64,000 nt of DNA from assembly GCA_023408815.1 (NCBI GenBank), contig JAEYJO010000057.1, positions 1 through 64,000 on the forward strand. Reading direction: 5' to 3'. Under the pieces are notes generated by a model that was given only the letters and a program-made list of their open reading frames with translations, was not told the DNA's origin and searched no databases. The stretch's first letter is position 1. Each line of letters opens with the position of its first letter. Positions 26,646-34,623 of this stretch are shown piece by piece. Made by a program: the position numbers and the translations under genes. This DNA comes from Bacillota bacterium. GTDB lineage: Bacteria > Bacillota > Clostridia > Lachnospirales > Lachnospiraceae.

Positions 26646-27710
26646 TTATTCTGCTTTTTTCTTCTCCGCAGTCTTCTTCTTTTCCGATGTCTCATCCGCC
26701 TTTTCCGGAGAATCGCCGCTCAAGCCGAAATGCTCACGCACCTTCTTCTCGATCTCCGCACACACTGCCGGATTGTCCTTCAAATACTGCTTCGCATTCT
26801 CTCGGCCCTGGCCCACCTTATTTCCCTCGTAGGCGTACCATGCTCCGCTTTTATTGACAATGTTGACTTCCGATGCCAAATCCAGCACATCGCCAGCAAA
26901 CGAGATTCCTTCTCCGAACATAATATCGAATTCCGCTTCTTTAAACGGAGGAGCTATTTTATTTTTTACAACCTTTACCCTCGTTCTATTACCGACAATT
27001 TCTCCGCTCTGCTTCAACGATTCGATTCGTCTTACGTCGAGGCGGACTGAGGAGTAGAATTTAAGTGCACGTCCACCGGTGGTTGTCTCCGGACTCCCGA
27101 ACATAACGCCCACTTTCTCACGAAGCTGATTAATGAATATTACCGTACAATTGGATTTGCTGATTACCGCCGTCAGCTTTCTAAGTGCCTGCGACATCAA
27201 ACGCGCCTGAAGTCCCACATGACTATCGCCCATATCGCCGTCTATTTCTGCTTTCGGCACAAGAGCTGCCACCGAGTCCACTACAACGATATCAATTGCC
27301 CCGGAACGTACCATCGTCTCTGTGATTTCCAGCGCCTGCTCACCATTATCAGGCTGGGAAATATACAGGTTATCTACATCCACACCGATATTCTTCGCAT
27401 AAGCCGGGTCCAGCGCATGCTCTGCATCGATGAAGCCCGCTATTCCGCCTCTCTTCTGTACTTCTGCAATCATATGTAAGGTAACGGTGGTCTTACCGCT
27501 GGATTCCGGCCCGTATATCTCCACGATTCTTCCTCTGGGTATTCCGCCCAGGCCCAACGCGATATCGAGACTTAATGCCCCTGTAGGAATGGTCTCCACA
27601 TTCATCTGCGCACTGGAATCTCCCAGCTTCATAACTGCACCTTTTCCGTACTGCTTTTCTATCTGTACCAGTGCCGCATCAAGCGCTTTCAATCTTTCTT
27701 CTCTTTCCAT
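26646..27710 (-). CDS. recA: Recombinase RecA
   Basis: RecA catalyses strand exchange and activates LexA self-cleavage. Motifs: Walker A GPESSGKTTVTLH, FIDAEHALDP, VVDSVAALVPKAEIDG, the L2 region MFGSPETTTGGRALKFY, and a Lys/Glu-rich C-terminal tail. The ATG at 27710 has AAGGAG seven bases upstream (354 residues). The longer frame from 27773 lacks a ribosome site and has no similarity to RecA. Promoter and LexA box lie upstream; recX follows. Confidence 0.98.
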   Translation of the reverse strand: MEREERLKALDAALVQIEKQYGKGAVMKLGDSSAQMNVETIPTGALSLDIALGLGGIPRGRIVEIYGPESSGKTTVTLHMIAEVQKRGGIAGFIDAEHALDPAYAKNIGVDVDNLYISQPDNGEQALEITETMVRSGAIDIVVVDSVAALVPKAEIDGDMGDSHVGLQARLMSQALRKLTAVISKSNCTVIFINQLREKVGVMFGSPETTTGGRALKFYSSVRLDVRRIESLKQSGEIVGNRTRVKVVKNKIAPPFKEAEFDIMFGEGISFAGDVLDLASEVNIVNKSGAWYAYEGNKVGQGRENAKQYLKDNPAVCAEIEKKVREHFGLSGDSPEKADETSEKKKTAEKKKAE

Positions 27711-27790
27711 CTCTCTTCTCCTTAACCTATAATTAAAACACAGCTCTGTGTTTATATGACGCAAATAGAACATAGGTTCTTTCTATGGAA

Positions 27791-27819
27791 ATAATAAAAC
27801 AAATGTTCGATTTTGTCAA
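27791..27819 (-). promoter_or_regulatory. recA promoter with LexA-type SOS box
   Basis: On the minus strand TTGACA (27814-27819) and TATTAT (27791-27796) are 17 bases apart. The spacer and the -10 edge hold CGAACATTTGTTTT (27796-27809). This is close to the Bacillus-type LexA box CGAACRNRYGTTYG and differs mainly in the right half. LexA bound there would block the promoter. The rest of the 340-bp space to the next gene holds only A/T-rich DNA and a 70-codon frame without a ribosome site. Confidence 0.75.
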
Positions 27820-28004
27820 TGTGTTTTCACTCTTTTATTACAAAATATTAAGAGTTCCTTCTTCATCCCTTTTCCAACATCATCTCAATATTCTTCGCAT
27901 CTTTACGGAACCTTTGGCCGAAACGCCGGATTTGCACTCTAATATCGCTATAGTTTTCATGAACAGTTCTCCTTTAATTTATCATATCTTTCTCTAAATA
28001 ACAA

Positions 28005-28029
28005 TACCGGAAGCTTTTATCTTCCGGTA
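28005..28029 (-). terminator. Hairpin after the DUF3298-like gene
   Basis: TACCGGAAG (28005-28013) pairs with CTTCCGGTA (28021-28029) around a 7-base loop, 19 bp past the stop codon. No strong T run follows on the minus strand, so it could instead be a stability stem. Confidence 0.6.
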
Positions 28030-28047
28030 ATTATTAATAATTTTATT

Positions 28048-29181
28048 TCAGTATTTCTCCATATAAGGCTTATAATCATCAAAGGTAACCGTAAGGAAAC
28101 CATCGTCATAATTCATCCCTACCTCCATGCCGAGAGGGGTATAGAAGATGATCGTACTTCCTTCCGTCAAATGATACATGAGCTCCTGATCCGACATTTC
28201 ATCCAGTGCACCGCCGTTCTGGACTTCGCTCTTGTCCCTGAAAGCCTGCAGGAATTCATCGTTGACTCTAAGGATACTTCCGTTATCGATGACCACGCCG
28301 TTCTCCATATCTATATTGATGCAGTATAGTTGATAGTCCTGCCAGTAGTCCGTATAAATCTCCTCGCTGAACACCACGCTCATTATTTCCTCATCCATGT
28401 AGGTGACGTAACCGCCGGCATATACATAAAAGTACTCATTGCTTAACATATACTTGGAATATTCCCTTATATATTCCTCGAAATATACCTTCTCATCCGC
28501 AATAATTCCATTCAGAATGTCCTTGTTCGGAGCATCCCCTTTAATTACAGGATAATCAATTTCAATACTGATATATCCGTCGTTCTCTTCATAGCTATAA
28601 TTTTCCCACAAAATGGAATAATCAAGATCAGTACGTAAGGCATCCTCTAATTCCGTATAATAATCCAAAGAACCTCCGCCCTCCCACTCCGGATAAGCAA
28701 AGCCGGAATACGGATCATCTTCCATATACGGTATGTTTTCTTGTATATCGACGCCGCTCCGTTCTCGCATTTCCTCTCGCTCGGATATGTCCTCAATAAG
28801 AAATACCGTCAGCAAAAAAGCTGCAAGCAGCATAATCACTGCCGCCGACACAGAAAGTATAAGCACCGAATGGTCTGTCTTATCTTTCCCATAATACGAC
28901 ACTTGAGGAAAAGGATTCCGAGGATAATTATTTTGTGAATAATTTCTATCAATAACAGGTCCCTCAGACATCGCTTTCTGAGAAAAAGATTTTTCAGCCA
29001 AAGGCTTTTCAGGCAAAAAAATCTTTGTATTATCCTGATAATAACTTCCTGAATAATTATTCCCATTATAATTATGTAAAGGCGGTGTATACGGCTGGCC
29101 TTGATTGTTATTCCGCCCTCCGCTGAACACCCCGTTCTCATACCTTCTATTGCTGCCGTCTTCTAAACCCGGTTGCTCCAT
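28048..29181 (-). CDS. Membrane-anchored DUF3298/RsiV-like protein
   Basis: The first 100 residues are a disordered Asn/Tyr/Pro/Gly-rich cytoplasmic part. One transmembrane helix (SVLILSVSAAVIMLLAAFLLTVFLI) follows, then an acidic extracellular domain. The outer part contains ISIEIDYPVIKGD and a C-terminal segment with TEGSTIIFYTPLGMEVG, which resembles DUF4163/DUF3298 of RsiV-type proteins. RsiV binds lysozyme as an anti-sigma factor, but no sigma factor gene is adjacent. The gene begins 23 bases after cinA with GGGGAGG, so it may be the end of the yicC-cinA operon. Function remains open. Confidence 0.65.
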   Translation of the reverse strand: MEQPGLEDGSNRRYENGVFSGGRNNNQGQPYTPPLHNYNGNNYSGSYYQDNTKIFLPEKPLAEKSFSQKAMSEGPVIDRNYSQNNYPRNPFPQVSYYGKDKTDHSVLILSVSAAVIMLLAAFLLTVFLIEDISEREEMRERSGVDIQENIPYMEDDPYSGFAYPEWEGGGSLDYYTELEDALRTDLDYSILWENYSYEENDGYISIEIDYPVIKGDAPNKDILNGIIADEKVYFEEYIREYSKYMLSNEYFYVYAGGYVTYMDEEIMSVVFSEEIYTDYWQDYQLYCINIDMENGVVIDNGSILRVNDEFLQAFRDKSEVQNGGALDEMSDQELMYHLTEGSTIIFYTPLGMEVGMNYDDGFLTVTFDDYKPYMEKY

Positions 29182-29204
29182 AATCCATCCTCCCCATGAT
29201 GTTC

Positions 29205-30470
29205 TTATTTCTTACCGAAAGCCGTCTCTTCATCATGTTCCAAAATACACTGTCTCATGAGAATCAATGCGTTAGACACCGTCGTTTCCCTTATCTTCGC
29301 TCGATTTCCACTAAAATGGTATCGTTTTACCGTTATCCTGCCGCACACGTTACATGCGATATATACAAGGCCTACCGGCTTCTCCTTTGTTCCGCCGTCC
29401 GGTCCTGCAATTCCTGTAACCGCCACCGACACATCAGATTTTGAAATTCCTGCTGCTCCTTTTGCCATAGCCTCCGCCGTCTCTTCGCTGACCGCACCTT
29501 TTTTCTCAAGCAAAGACTTCTTCACGCCCAGGACCTTTCTTTTGGCCTTATTGGAATAGGTGATGTATCCCGATTTATAGGTGTTAGATACGCCGGGGAC
29601 ATTGATAAGCCTTGCCGCCAGCATTCCTCCCGTGCAGGACTCCGCCGTGCTCACACTCAGGTGCCTTTCCTCAAGCAGATCGACTACCGCTTTTTCTAAG
29701 GTTACATCCGTATCCATCGTATAGATATTATTTCCGAACCGTCTCGTCAGCTCCCCGAGCATAGGCATAAGAAGCAGCTTCGCTTCCTCTTCATCCGCAG
29801 CGCTGGCCGTCACACGAAGGTGTACCTCGCTGTTTTTCGCATAAGGGGCGATGGTCGGGTTGCTCTGCCCGTCGATCAGATCCTTTACCACCGTCTCCAC
29901 CTTACTCTCCCCGACACCGCAGATCTTTACCGTCCGAGAATAAATGGTCCCATTTTTTTCTCCGGATAAATAAGGGATAATACTTTTTTCGAACATCGGT
30001 ATCAATTCGTTCGGAGGGCCGGGAAGAAGAATTACTTTCTTGCCTTCCCCTTCTATGATTACTCCGGGGGCCGTACCGTTCTCATTGTCTACCACGATGG
30101 CTCCCTCCGGTATCATCGCCTGCTTCCAGTTATTTTCTGTCAGCTCCAGATTCCTCCTTAGGAAAAATTCCTCGATCGATCTTCTGGAAGGCTCGTGCAT
30201 CTCTAATTTTCTGCCCATCACCTTCGCCGCAGTCTCTTTTGTCAAATCGTCCGCCGTGGGGCCTAATCCGCCGGAAAGTATGACGATGTCCGAACGCTCA
30301 AGTGCAGTTTTTATTACATTTGCAAGACGATCTTCATTGTCTCCGACCACGCTCTGATAAAAGCAGGACAACCCCAAATCTGCGCATCTTTCGGCAAGAT
30401 AAGCAGCATTAGTATTTACTATATTACCGAGCAATAACTCCGTTCCTACCGCAATTAATTCTACTACCAT
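29205..30470 (-). CDS. cinA: CinA competence/damage-inducible protein
   Basis: The N-terminal molybdopterin-binding-like (COG1058) domain shows ELIAVGTELLLGNIVNTN, LSGGLGPTADDLTKE and LLPGPPNEL. The C-terminal CinA domain (nicotinamide-nucleotide deamidase fold) shows LSVSTAESCTGGMLAARL and AVTGIAGPDGGTKEKPVG. These domains act on NAD by-products and in some bacteria assist transformation. The ATG at 30470 has AGAGG nine bases upstream (421 residues). It follows pgsA, and in Firmicutes cinA often precedes recA, as here with one gene between. Confidence 0.95.
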   Translation of the reverse strand: MVVELIAVGTELLLGNIVNTNAAYLAERCADLGLSCFYQSVVGDNEDRLANVIKTALERSDIVILSGGLGPTADDLTKETAAKVMGRKLEMHEPSRRSIEEFFLRRNLELTENNWKQAMIPEGAIVVDNENGTAPGVIIEGEGKKVILLPGPPNELIPMFEKSIIPYLSGEKNGTIYSRTVKICGVGESKVETVVKDLIDGQSNPTIAPYAKNSEVHLRVTASAADEEEAKLLLMPMLGELTRRFGNNIYTMDTDVTLEKAVVDLLEERHLSVSTAESCTGGMLAARLINVPGVSNTYKSGYITYSNKAKRKVLGVKKSLLEKKGAVSEETAEAMAKGAAGISKSDVSVAVTGIAGPDGGTKEKPVGLVYIACNVCGRITVKRYHFSGNRAKIRETTVSNALILMRQCILEHDEETAFGKK

Positions 30471-30503
30471 CTTTCTCATCCTCTTTGCAGCCTGCATTGG
30501 CCG

Positions 30504-31043
30504 TTATTTCACATCTATCATTATTTCTTTATTCTTTACGATATAATCCACCAGGGAAACCACTGTCAATATGAGCGCAACCCACATAACGATAGCCGTA
30601 AGCAGGCTTAAAGGCTCCAGGTCGGCAATCATAAGGCAAATCATTATCATTTGGAAGGTGGTCTTGAATTTCCCCCAATAGCTGGCCGCAATAACCACGC
30701 CATTATCGGAAGCCACCAGGCGGAAACCGCTGATAATAAACTCGCGGGCGATGATAACGATGACGATCCAGGACGGAATACTCTTAAGCTCCACCAGGCA
30801 GATGAGCGCCGAGCATACGAGCAGCTTATCTGCCAGAGGATCCATAAATTTCCCGAAATTTGTTACGAGATCGTTCTTCCTCGCAAGATATCCATCCAGC
30901 CAATCCGTAAGGCTTGCTATGATAAATATGGCCAGCGCTATCCATTTACTCGCCTCTCCTGCAACAGGAACCAATGTAAAAAAAACAAAAAAAGGAATCA
31001 TAATTACTCTGAAAATAGTTAGCTTATTCGGTAAATTCATCAT
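30504..31043 (-). CDS. pgsA: CDP-diacylglycerol-glycerol-3-phosphate phosphatidyltransferase
   Basis: This membrane enzyme makes phosphatidylglycerophosphate. It has the CDP-alcohol phosphotransferase signature DGx2ARx8Gx3Dx3D in SLTDWLDGYLARKNDLVTNFGKFMDPLADK, and about four helices. The start MNLPNKLTIFRVIMIPFFV is typical. Length (179) is normal. It overlaps the end of rimO by 20 bp, with GGAG upstream, and precedes cinA. Confidence 0.96.
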   Translation of the reverse strand: MMNLPNKLTIFRVIMIPFFVFFTLVPVAGEASKWIALAIFIIASLTDWLDGYLARKNDLVTNFGKFMDPLADKLLVCSALICLVELKSIPSWIVIVIIAREFIISGFRLVASDNGVVIAASYWGKFKTTFQMIMICLMIADLEPLSLLTAIVMWVALILTVVSLVDYIVKNKEIMIDVK

Positions 31044-32361
31044 ATATCTCTCCTATCAAATCATATTCATAAGAACCGGTCACTCTCACCTTTATGAAGT
31101 CTCCGCTCATCAGCGTCTCCTCCGTATTGATGAACAAATAGCCGTCCACATTAGGTGCATCCTTATAAGTTCTGGCAACATACGCGTCCTCATCCGCCAC
31201 CTTGCCCTCTATCATAGCATACAGCACCTTCCCTACCATATTTTCTGCCGCCTCATAAGCGATATCCTGTTGCAGCTCCATAAGCTGCGCTTTTCTGTCT
31301 TCTTTGACTTCCTCCGGTATCTGGTCCTCCATCTCAGCCGCCGGCGTATCTTCCTCCGGCGAATAGGCAAATACCCCCAGACGGTCGAATTTCATCTCCT
31401 CGACAAATTCTAACAGTGTCTCATGGTCTGCCTCCGTTTCTCCCGGGAAACCGGTAATTAACGTCGTCCGCAAGCATATATCAGGAATGCTGCTTCGCAG
31501 CTTCATTACAATATCCCTTATTTCCCGGCTGTCTGTCCGCCTCCCCATACGCCGTAAGATAGTATCTGAGCCATGCTGGATGGGAATATCCAGATAATTA
31601 CAGATCTTCTTTTCCTGCTTTATGGTTTCTATCAATTCATCCGTGATCTCTTCCGGGTAACAATACAGAATACGGATCCAGTAAATCCCCGAAACCTCAC
31701 AAAGCATGCGGAGTAATTGAGACAGTTTCTTTTCTCCGTACAAATCCTTGCCATAAAGAGTCGTCTCCTGAGCCACCAGCACGAGCTCCTTCACACCGCC
31801 CGCCGCAAGCTTCTCTGCCTCGGATACGAGTTTTTCCATGGGAACGCTTCGGTAACTGCCTCTGACCTTGGGAATGATGCAATAGGTACAATGCTTTTCA
31901 CATCCTTCTGCGATTTTCAGATAAGCATAATGCCCGCCCGTAGTCACAACGCGCTTTTTATCTCCAAGGGGTTCTGTATCCAAGGGCGCAATATGATTCT
32001 CACCCTTTCCTGTCAGTACCGATTCTACAGTCTCCACAATCTTATCGATGGCTGACGTACCGATAATTGCGTCCACTTCCGCTATTTCTTCCTGAATCTC
32101 CTTCTGGTAACGCTGTGCCAAACAGCCCGTCACAATTAAGGCTTTTAATTGTCCGGTCTTTTTTAACTCCGCCATCTCCAGAATCGTATTGATGCTTTCC
32201 TCCTTCGCATCGCCGATAAAACAGCATGTATTGACGACGATAATGTCGGCCTGCGACTCATCGTCCGTAAAAGAGTACCCCTTTTCCGACAGCATCCCCA
32301 GCATCACCTCGGAATCAACCAGATTTTTATCACATCCCAGTGATACGAATAAAATTTTCAT
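31024..32361 (-). CDS. rimO: Ribosomal protein S12 methylthiotransferase
   Basis: This radical SAM enzyme adds a methylthio group to Asp of ribosomal protein S12. Domains in order: UPF0004 with three Cys (VSLGCDKNLVDSE, VVNTCCFIGDA, VTGCLAQRY), the radical SAM motif CEKHCTYCIIP near residue 145, and a C-terminal TRAM domain. GSYRSVPMEKL and YLDIPIQHGSD are typical. Length (445) is standard. AGGAG precedes the ATG. It lies between rpoZ and pgsA. Confidence 0.96.
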   Translation of the reverse strand: MKILFVSLGCDKNLVDSEVMLGMLSEKGYSFTDDESQADIIVVNTCCFIGDAKEESINTILEMAELKKTGQLKALIVTGCLAQRYQKEIQEEIAEVDAIIGTSAIDKIVETVESVLTGKGENHIAPLDTEPLGDKKRVVTTGGHYAYLKIAEGCEKHCTYCIIPKVRGSYRSVPMEKLVSEAEKLAAGGVKELVLVAQETTLYGKDLYGEKKLSQLLRMLCEVSGIYWIRILYCYPEEITDELIETIKQEKKICNYLDIPIQHGSDTILRRMGRRTDSREIRDIVMKLRSSIPDICLRTTLITGFPGETEADHETLLEFVEEMKFDRLGVFAYSPEEDTPAAEMEDQIPEEVKEDRKAQLMELQQDIAYEAAENMVGKVLYAMIEGKVADEDAYVARTYKDAPNVDGYLFINTEETLMSGDFIKVRVTGSYEYDLIGEIYDEFTE

Positions 32362-32419
32362 ATGTGCTCCTCAAAATGAATATGCCCGCATAATTCACGG
32401 GCACAAAATTTACAATCGG

Positions 32420-32668
32420 TTATTTTTCAGACTGAGCTTCGTCCTCGCTCAAAATCTTTATTTTCCCCTGATTTAATTCTTCTACCGCAACAGACAGAGG
32501 TTTCTTCCCTTCGTCGTCTACCAAAGCATCTTCGCCCGCGATCAACTGTCTCGCACGCTTAGAAGTCGCCATAACAATGGAATATCTGCTGTTAACTACC
32601 GGAGCCTCGCCCGGCTCTACCTCACTATTTACTACTTTCATTAAATCAGAATAAGATGGATGTAACAT
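32420..32668 (-). CDS. rpoZ: RNA polymerase omega subunit
   Basis: A small subunit that helps assemble and stabilise RNA polymerase. It opens MLHPSYSDLMKVVN and contains SRYSIVMATSKRARQLIAG, the conserved core, and KPLSVAVEELNQGKIKI. The ATG overlaps the gmk stop (TAATG), so translation is coupled. Length (82) is usual for Clostridia. Confidence 0.95.
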   Translation of the reverse strand: MLHPSYSDLMKVVNSEVEPGEAPVVNSRYSIVMATSKRARQLIAGEDALVDDEGKKPLSVAVEELNQGKIKILSEDEAQSEK

Positions 32669-33303
32669 TATTTTTCTCCTTTCACAAGCGCCTGAAGCTC
32701 TTGTCTCATATTTTCTATAAATTCTTTATTTCTAATCGGGGCGTCATGTGCTGCCGTAATCAAATTATGCAATTGCCTCGTACATGATTCCAAATCATCG
32801 TTAACTACGATGAAATCATATTTTTCTATTCCCTGTGCCTCTTCCGTCGCCCTGCTTAAACGCTTTTCTATTACCTCCGGCGGCTCCGTCCCCCGCTCAG
32901 TCAGGCGATTTTCCAATTCCTTCGCCGACGGCGGCATAACGAACACTAAAAGGGCGGTGGGGAATTTCTCCTTTATCTTAAGAGCTCCCTGAATCTCTAT
33001 CTCCAGAATAACGTCCTTGCCCATATCGAGCTGCTCTTCCACATACTTTCTGGGCGTGCCATAGTAGTTCTCGCAGTAGGTCGCGTATTCGATCAGCCCG
33101 TCCTGCCTTATCTCTTCCTCGAAAATTTCCTTCGTCACGAAAAAATATTCCCTGCCCTCCTGCTCCTTCGGTCTCGGCGCACGGGTCGTCATCGATATGG
33201 ATAATGAATAATTATCATATGTCTTAAGAATCTGCTCCATTAAGGTTCCTTTGCCGGCCCCCGAAAAGCCCGACACTACCACCAAAATTCCTTTACGTTT
33301 CAT
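32668..33303 (-). CDS. gmk: Guanylate kinase
   Basis: Converts GMP to GDP with ATP. The P-loop is VVVSGFSGAGKGTLMEQIL, followed by SISMTTRAPRPKEQEGREYFF and the lid LENRLTERGTEP. The frame continues upstream to 33450, but GGAG six bases before the ATG at 33303 and the normal 211-residue length fix the start. It overlaps the 3' end of remA by 11 bp and is coupled to rpoZ. Confidence 0.97.
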   Translation of the reverse strand: MKRKGILVVVSGFSGAGKGTLMEQILKTYDNYSLSISMTTRAPRPKEQEGREYFFVTKEIFEEEIRQDGLIEYATYCENYYGTPRKYVEEQLDMGKDVILEIEIQGALKIKEKFPTALLVFVMPPSAKELENRLTERGTEPPEVIEKRLSRATEEAQGIEKYDFIVVNDDLESCTRQLHNLITAAHDAPIRNKEFIENMRQELQALVKGEK

Positions 33304-33553
33304 CTGTCTCTCCACTTTCTGCCTGTGCCCTGTTCGCAATTGTCTCCGGCAGAAGCGCCGATAATACCAACTGATTATTCTCCATAACAAGCACCGCTTT
33401 CGTTTTTCTCCCCTGCGTTGCATCAATTGCCATTCCCGATTCCTTGGCATTTTGCACCATGCGCTTTACAGGCGCAGAATCCGGACTGACGATCGCAATT
33501 ATCTTACCGGTATTCACTATATTCCCAAAACCAATATGAATCAACTTATTCAT
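33293..33553 (-). CDS. remA: RemA/DUF370 DNA-binding regulator
   Basis: A small protein of the DUF370 family. Bacillus RemA is a DNA-wrapping activator of matrix and osmoprotection genes. The N-terminus MNKLIHIGFGNIVNTGKIIAIVSPDSAPVKRMVQNAKE is nearly diagnostic, including the conserved RM and the GRKTKAVLV segment. Length (86) matches. Location between yicC and gmk is the usual one. The Gln/Glu/Thr-rich tail may be unstructured. Confidence 0.93.
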   Translation of the reverse strand: MNKLIHIGFGNIVNTGKIIAIVSPDSAPVKRMVQNAKESGMAIDATQGRKTKAVLVMENNQLVLSALLPETIANRAQAESGETDET

Positions 33554-33565
33554 GGTATTTTTATC

Positions 33566-34444
33566 CTACTCTATATTCTGTATTTGTTCGCGGACTTTTT
33601 CTATCTCCGTCTTCAACTCGATAGCACGGTTGGAAATCTCCAAATCGTTGGCTTTCGACAGTATCGTATTGGCCTCTCTATTCATCTCCTGCGCAATGAA
33701 ATCCAACTTTCTTCCAATGCTTCCGCCCTCGATCAACGTGCTCTTTGTCGTCTCAATATGGCTCTTTAAACGTACGAGTTCTTCATCCACGCATACCTTA
33801 TCCGCAAAAAGAGTAACCTCCATAAGGAGTCTGTTCTCATCCATCTGCGTATCCTCAAAAAGTTCCTTTACTTTTTCACGGAGCTTGTCCTTATATTCGG
33901 CAACCAGCTGAGGGGAACGCTCGGTAATAAATTCTACGTGGGAAAGCATTACATTTAGCTTACTGATCAAGTCTTCCCTGAGATTTTCGCCCTCTTTTAT
34001 CCTGGTCTCAACAAAATTCTCCGAAGCCCCCTTAATCGCCTTATCCAGAACCTTCCATATTTCCTCTTCATCAGGGCTCTGCTCTTCCATCGCCAGCACC
34101 TCAGGATATCTGGAAAGAGCGGAAACGCGAATGTCGTTATCCAGATGGAAATCTTCCGCCATCTGCTCTAAGTATCCCATATATTCGGCAGCAATGTCCT
34201 TATTATATTTAATACAGACGTTGTTTTCCGTAAAGTCCTCATACGTAATGAAAATATCGACTTTTCCTCTCTGGATATAATTTTTCAGCTCAGCACGGAT
34301 TGCCGCCTCAAAAAAAATGAGCTTTTTGGGCATCTTAATATTTACATCCAAATATCTGTGATTGACGGATTTCATCTCTACCGTAATCTTGCGGTCTGCC
34401 TCCGCCGCTTCGTATCTTCCGAAGCCAGTCATGCTCTTGATCAT
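33566..34444 (-). CDS. yicC: YicC-family endoribonuclease
   Basis: The family occurs in most bacteria and has recently been linked to endoribonuclease activity on small RNAs. Signature parts: MTGFGRYEAAEADRKITVEMKSVNHRYLDVNIKMPK at the N-terminus and RKLDFIAQEMNREANTILSKAND near the C-terminus. Length (292) is standard. It heads the yicC-remA-gmk-rpoZ-rimO-pgsA-cinA operon behind a near-consensus promoter. Confidence 0.95.
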   Translation of the reverse strand: MIKSMTGFGRYEAAEADRKITVEMKSVNHRYLDVNIKMPKKLIFFEAAIRAELKNYIQRGKVDIFITYEDFTENNVCIKYNKDIAAEYMGYLEQMAEDFHLDNDIRVSALSRYPEVLAMEEQSPDEEEIWKVLDKAIKGASENFVETRIKEGENLREDLISKLNVMLSHVEFITERSPQLVAEYKDKLREKVKELFEDTQMDENRLLMEVTLFADKVCVDEELVRLKSHIETTKSTLIEGGSIGRKLDFIAQEMNREANTILSKANDLEISNRAIELKTEIEKVREQIQNIE

Positions 34445-34488
34445 CGATTTACCCTCTCCAACTGCACGCTCTATGCGTACTTCATATT

Positions 34489-34517
34489 ATTATAGAATAC
34501 CAATTCCGCCTCGTCAA
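34489..34517 (-). promoter_or_regulatory. Promoter of the yicC operon
   Basis: TTGACG (34512-34517) and TATAAT (34489-34494) are 17 bases apart on the minus strand, close to consensus. It diverges from the rqcH promoter 32 bp away. Confidence 0.8.
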
Positions 34518-34548
34518 GATGAACCCGCCGAAAAACACGCACATTCAG

Positions 34549-34577
34549 TTGAAATACAATGCAAAATATTGTAGAAT
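34549..34577 (+). promoter_or_regulatory. Promoter of rqcH
   Basis: TTGAAA (34549-34554) and TAGAAT (34572-34577) are 17 bases apart. A strong AGAGAGG ribosome site lies before the ATG at 34624. Confidence 0.75.
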
Positions 34578-34623
34578 CTAAGCCATAGCACTATTTTATT
34601 AAATTGAAAAGAGAGGTACTCAT

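Noticed and set aside
27785..27997. A 70-codon plus-strand frame in the recA upstream gap
   Set aside because: No ribosome site; it overlaps the recA promoter and SOS box, and its composition is that of A/T-rich non-coding DNA.
32383..32403. Hairpin TGCCCG/CGGGCA between rpoZ and rimO
   Set aside because: Only six pairs and no T run; the genes are in one operon, so it was not called a terminator.
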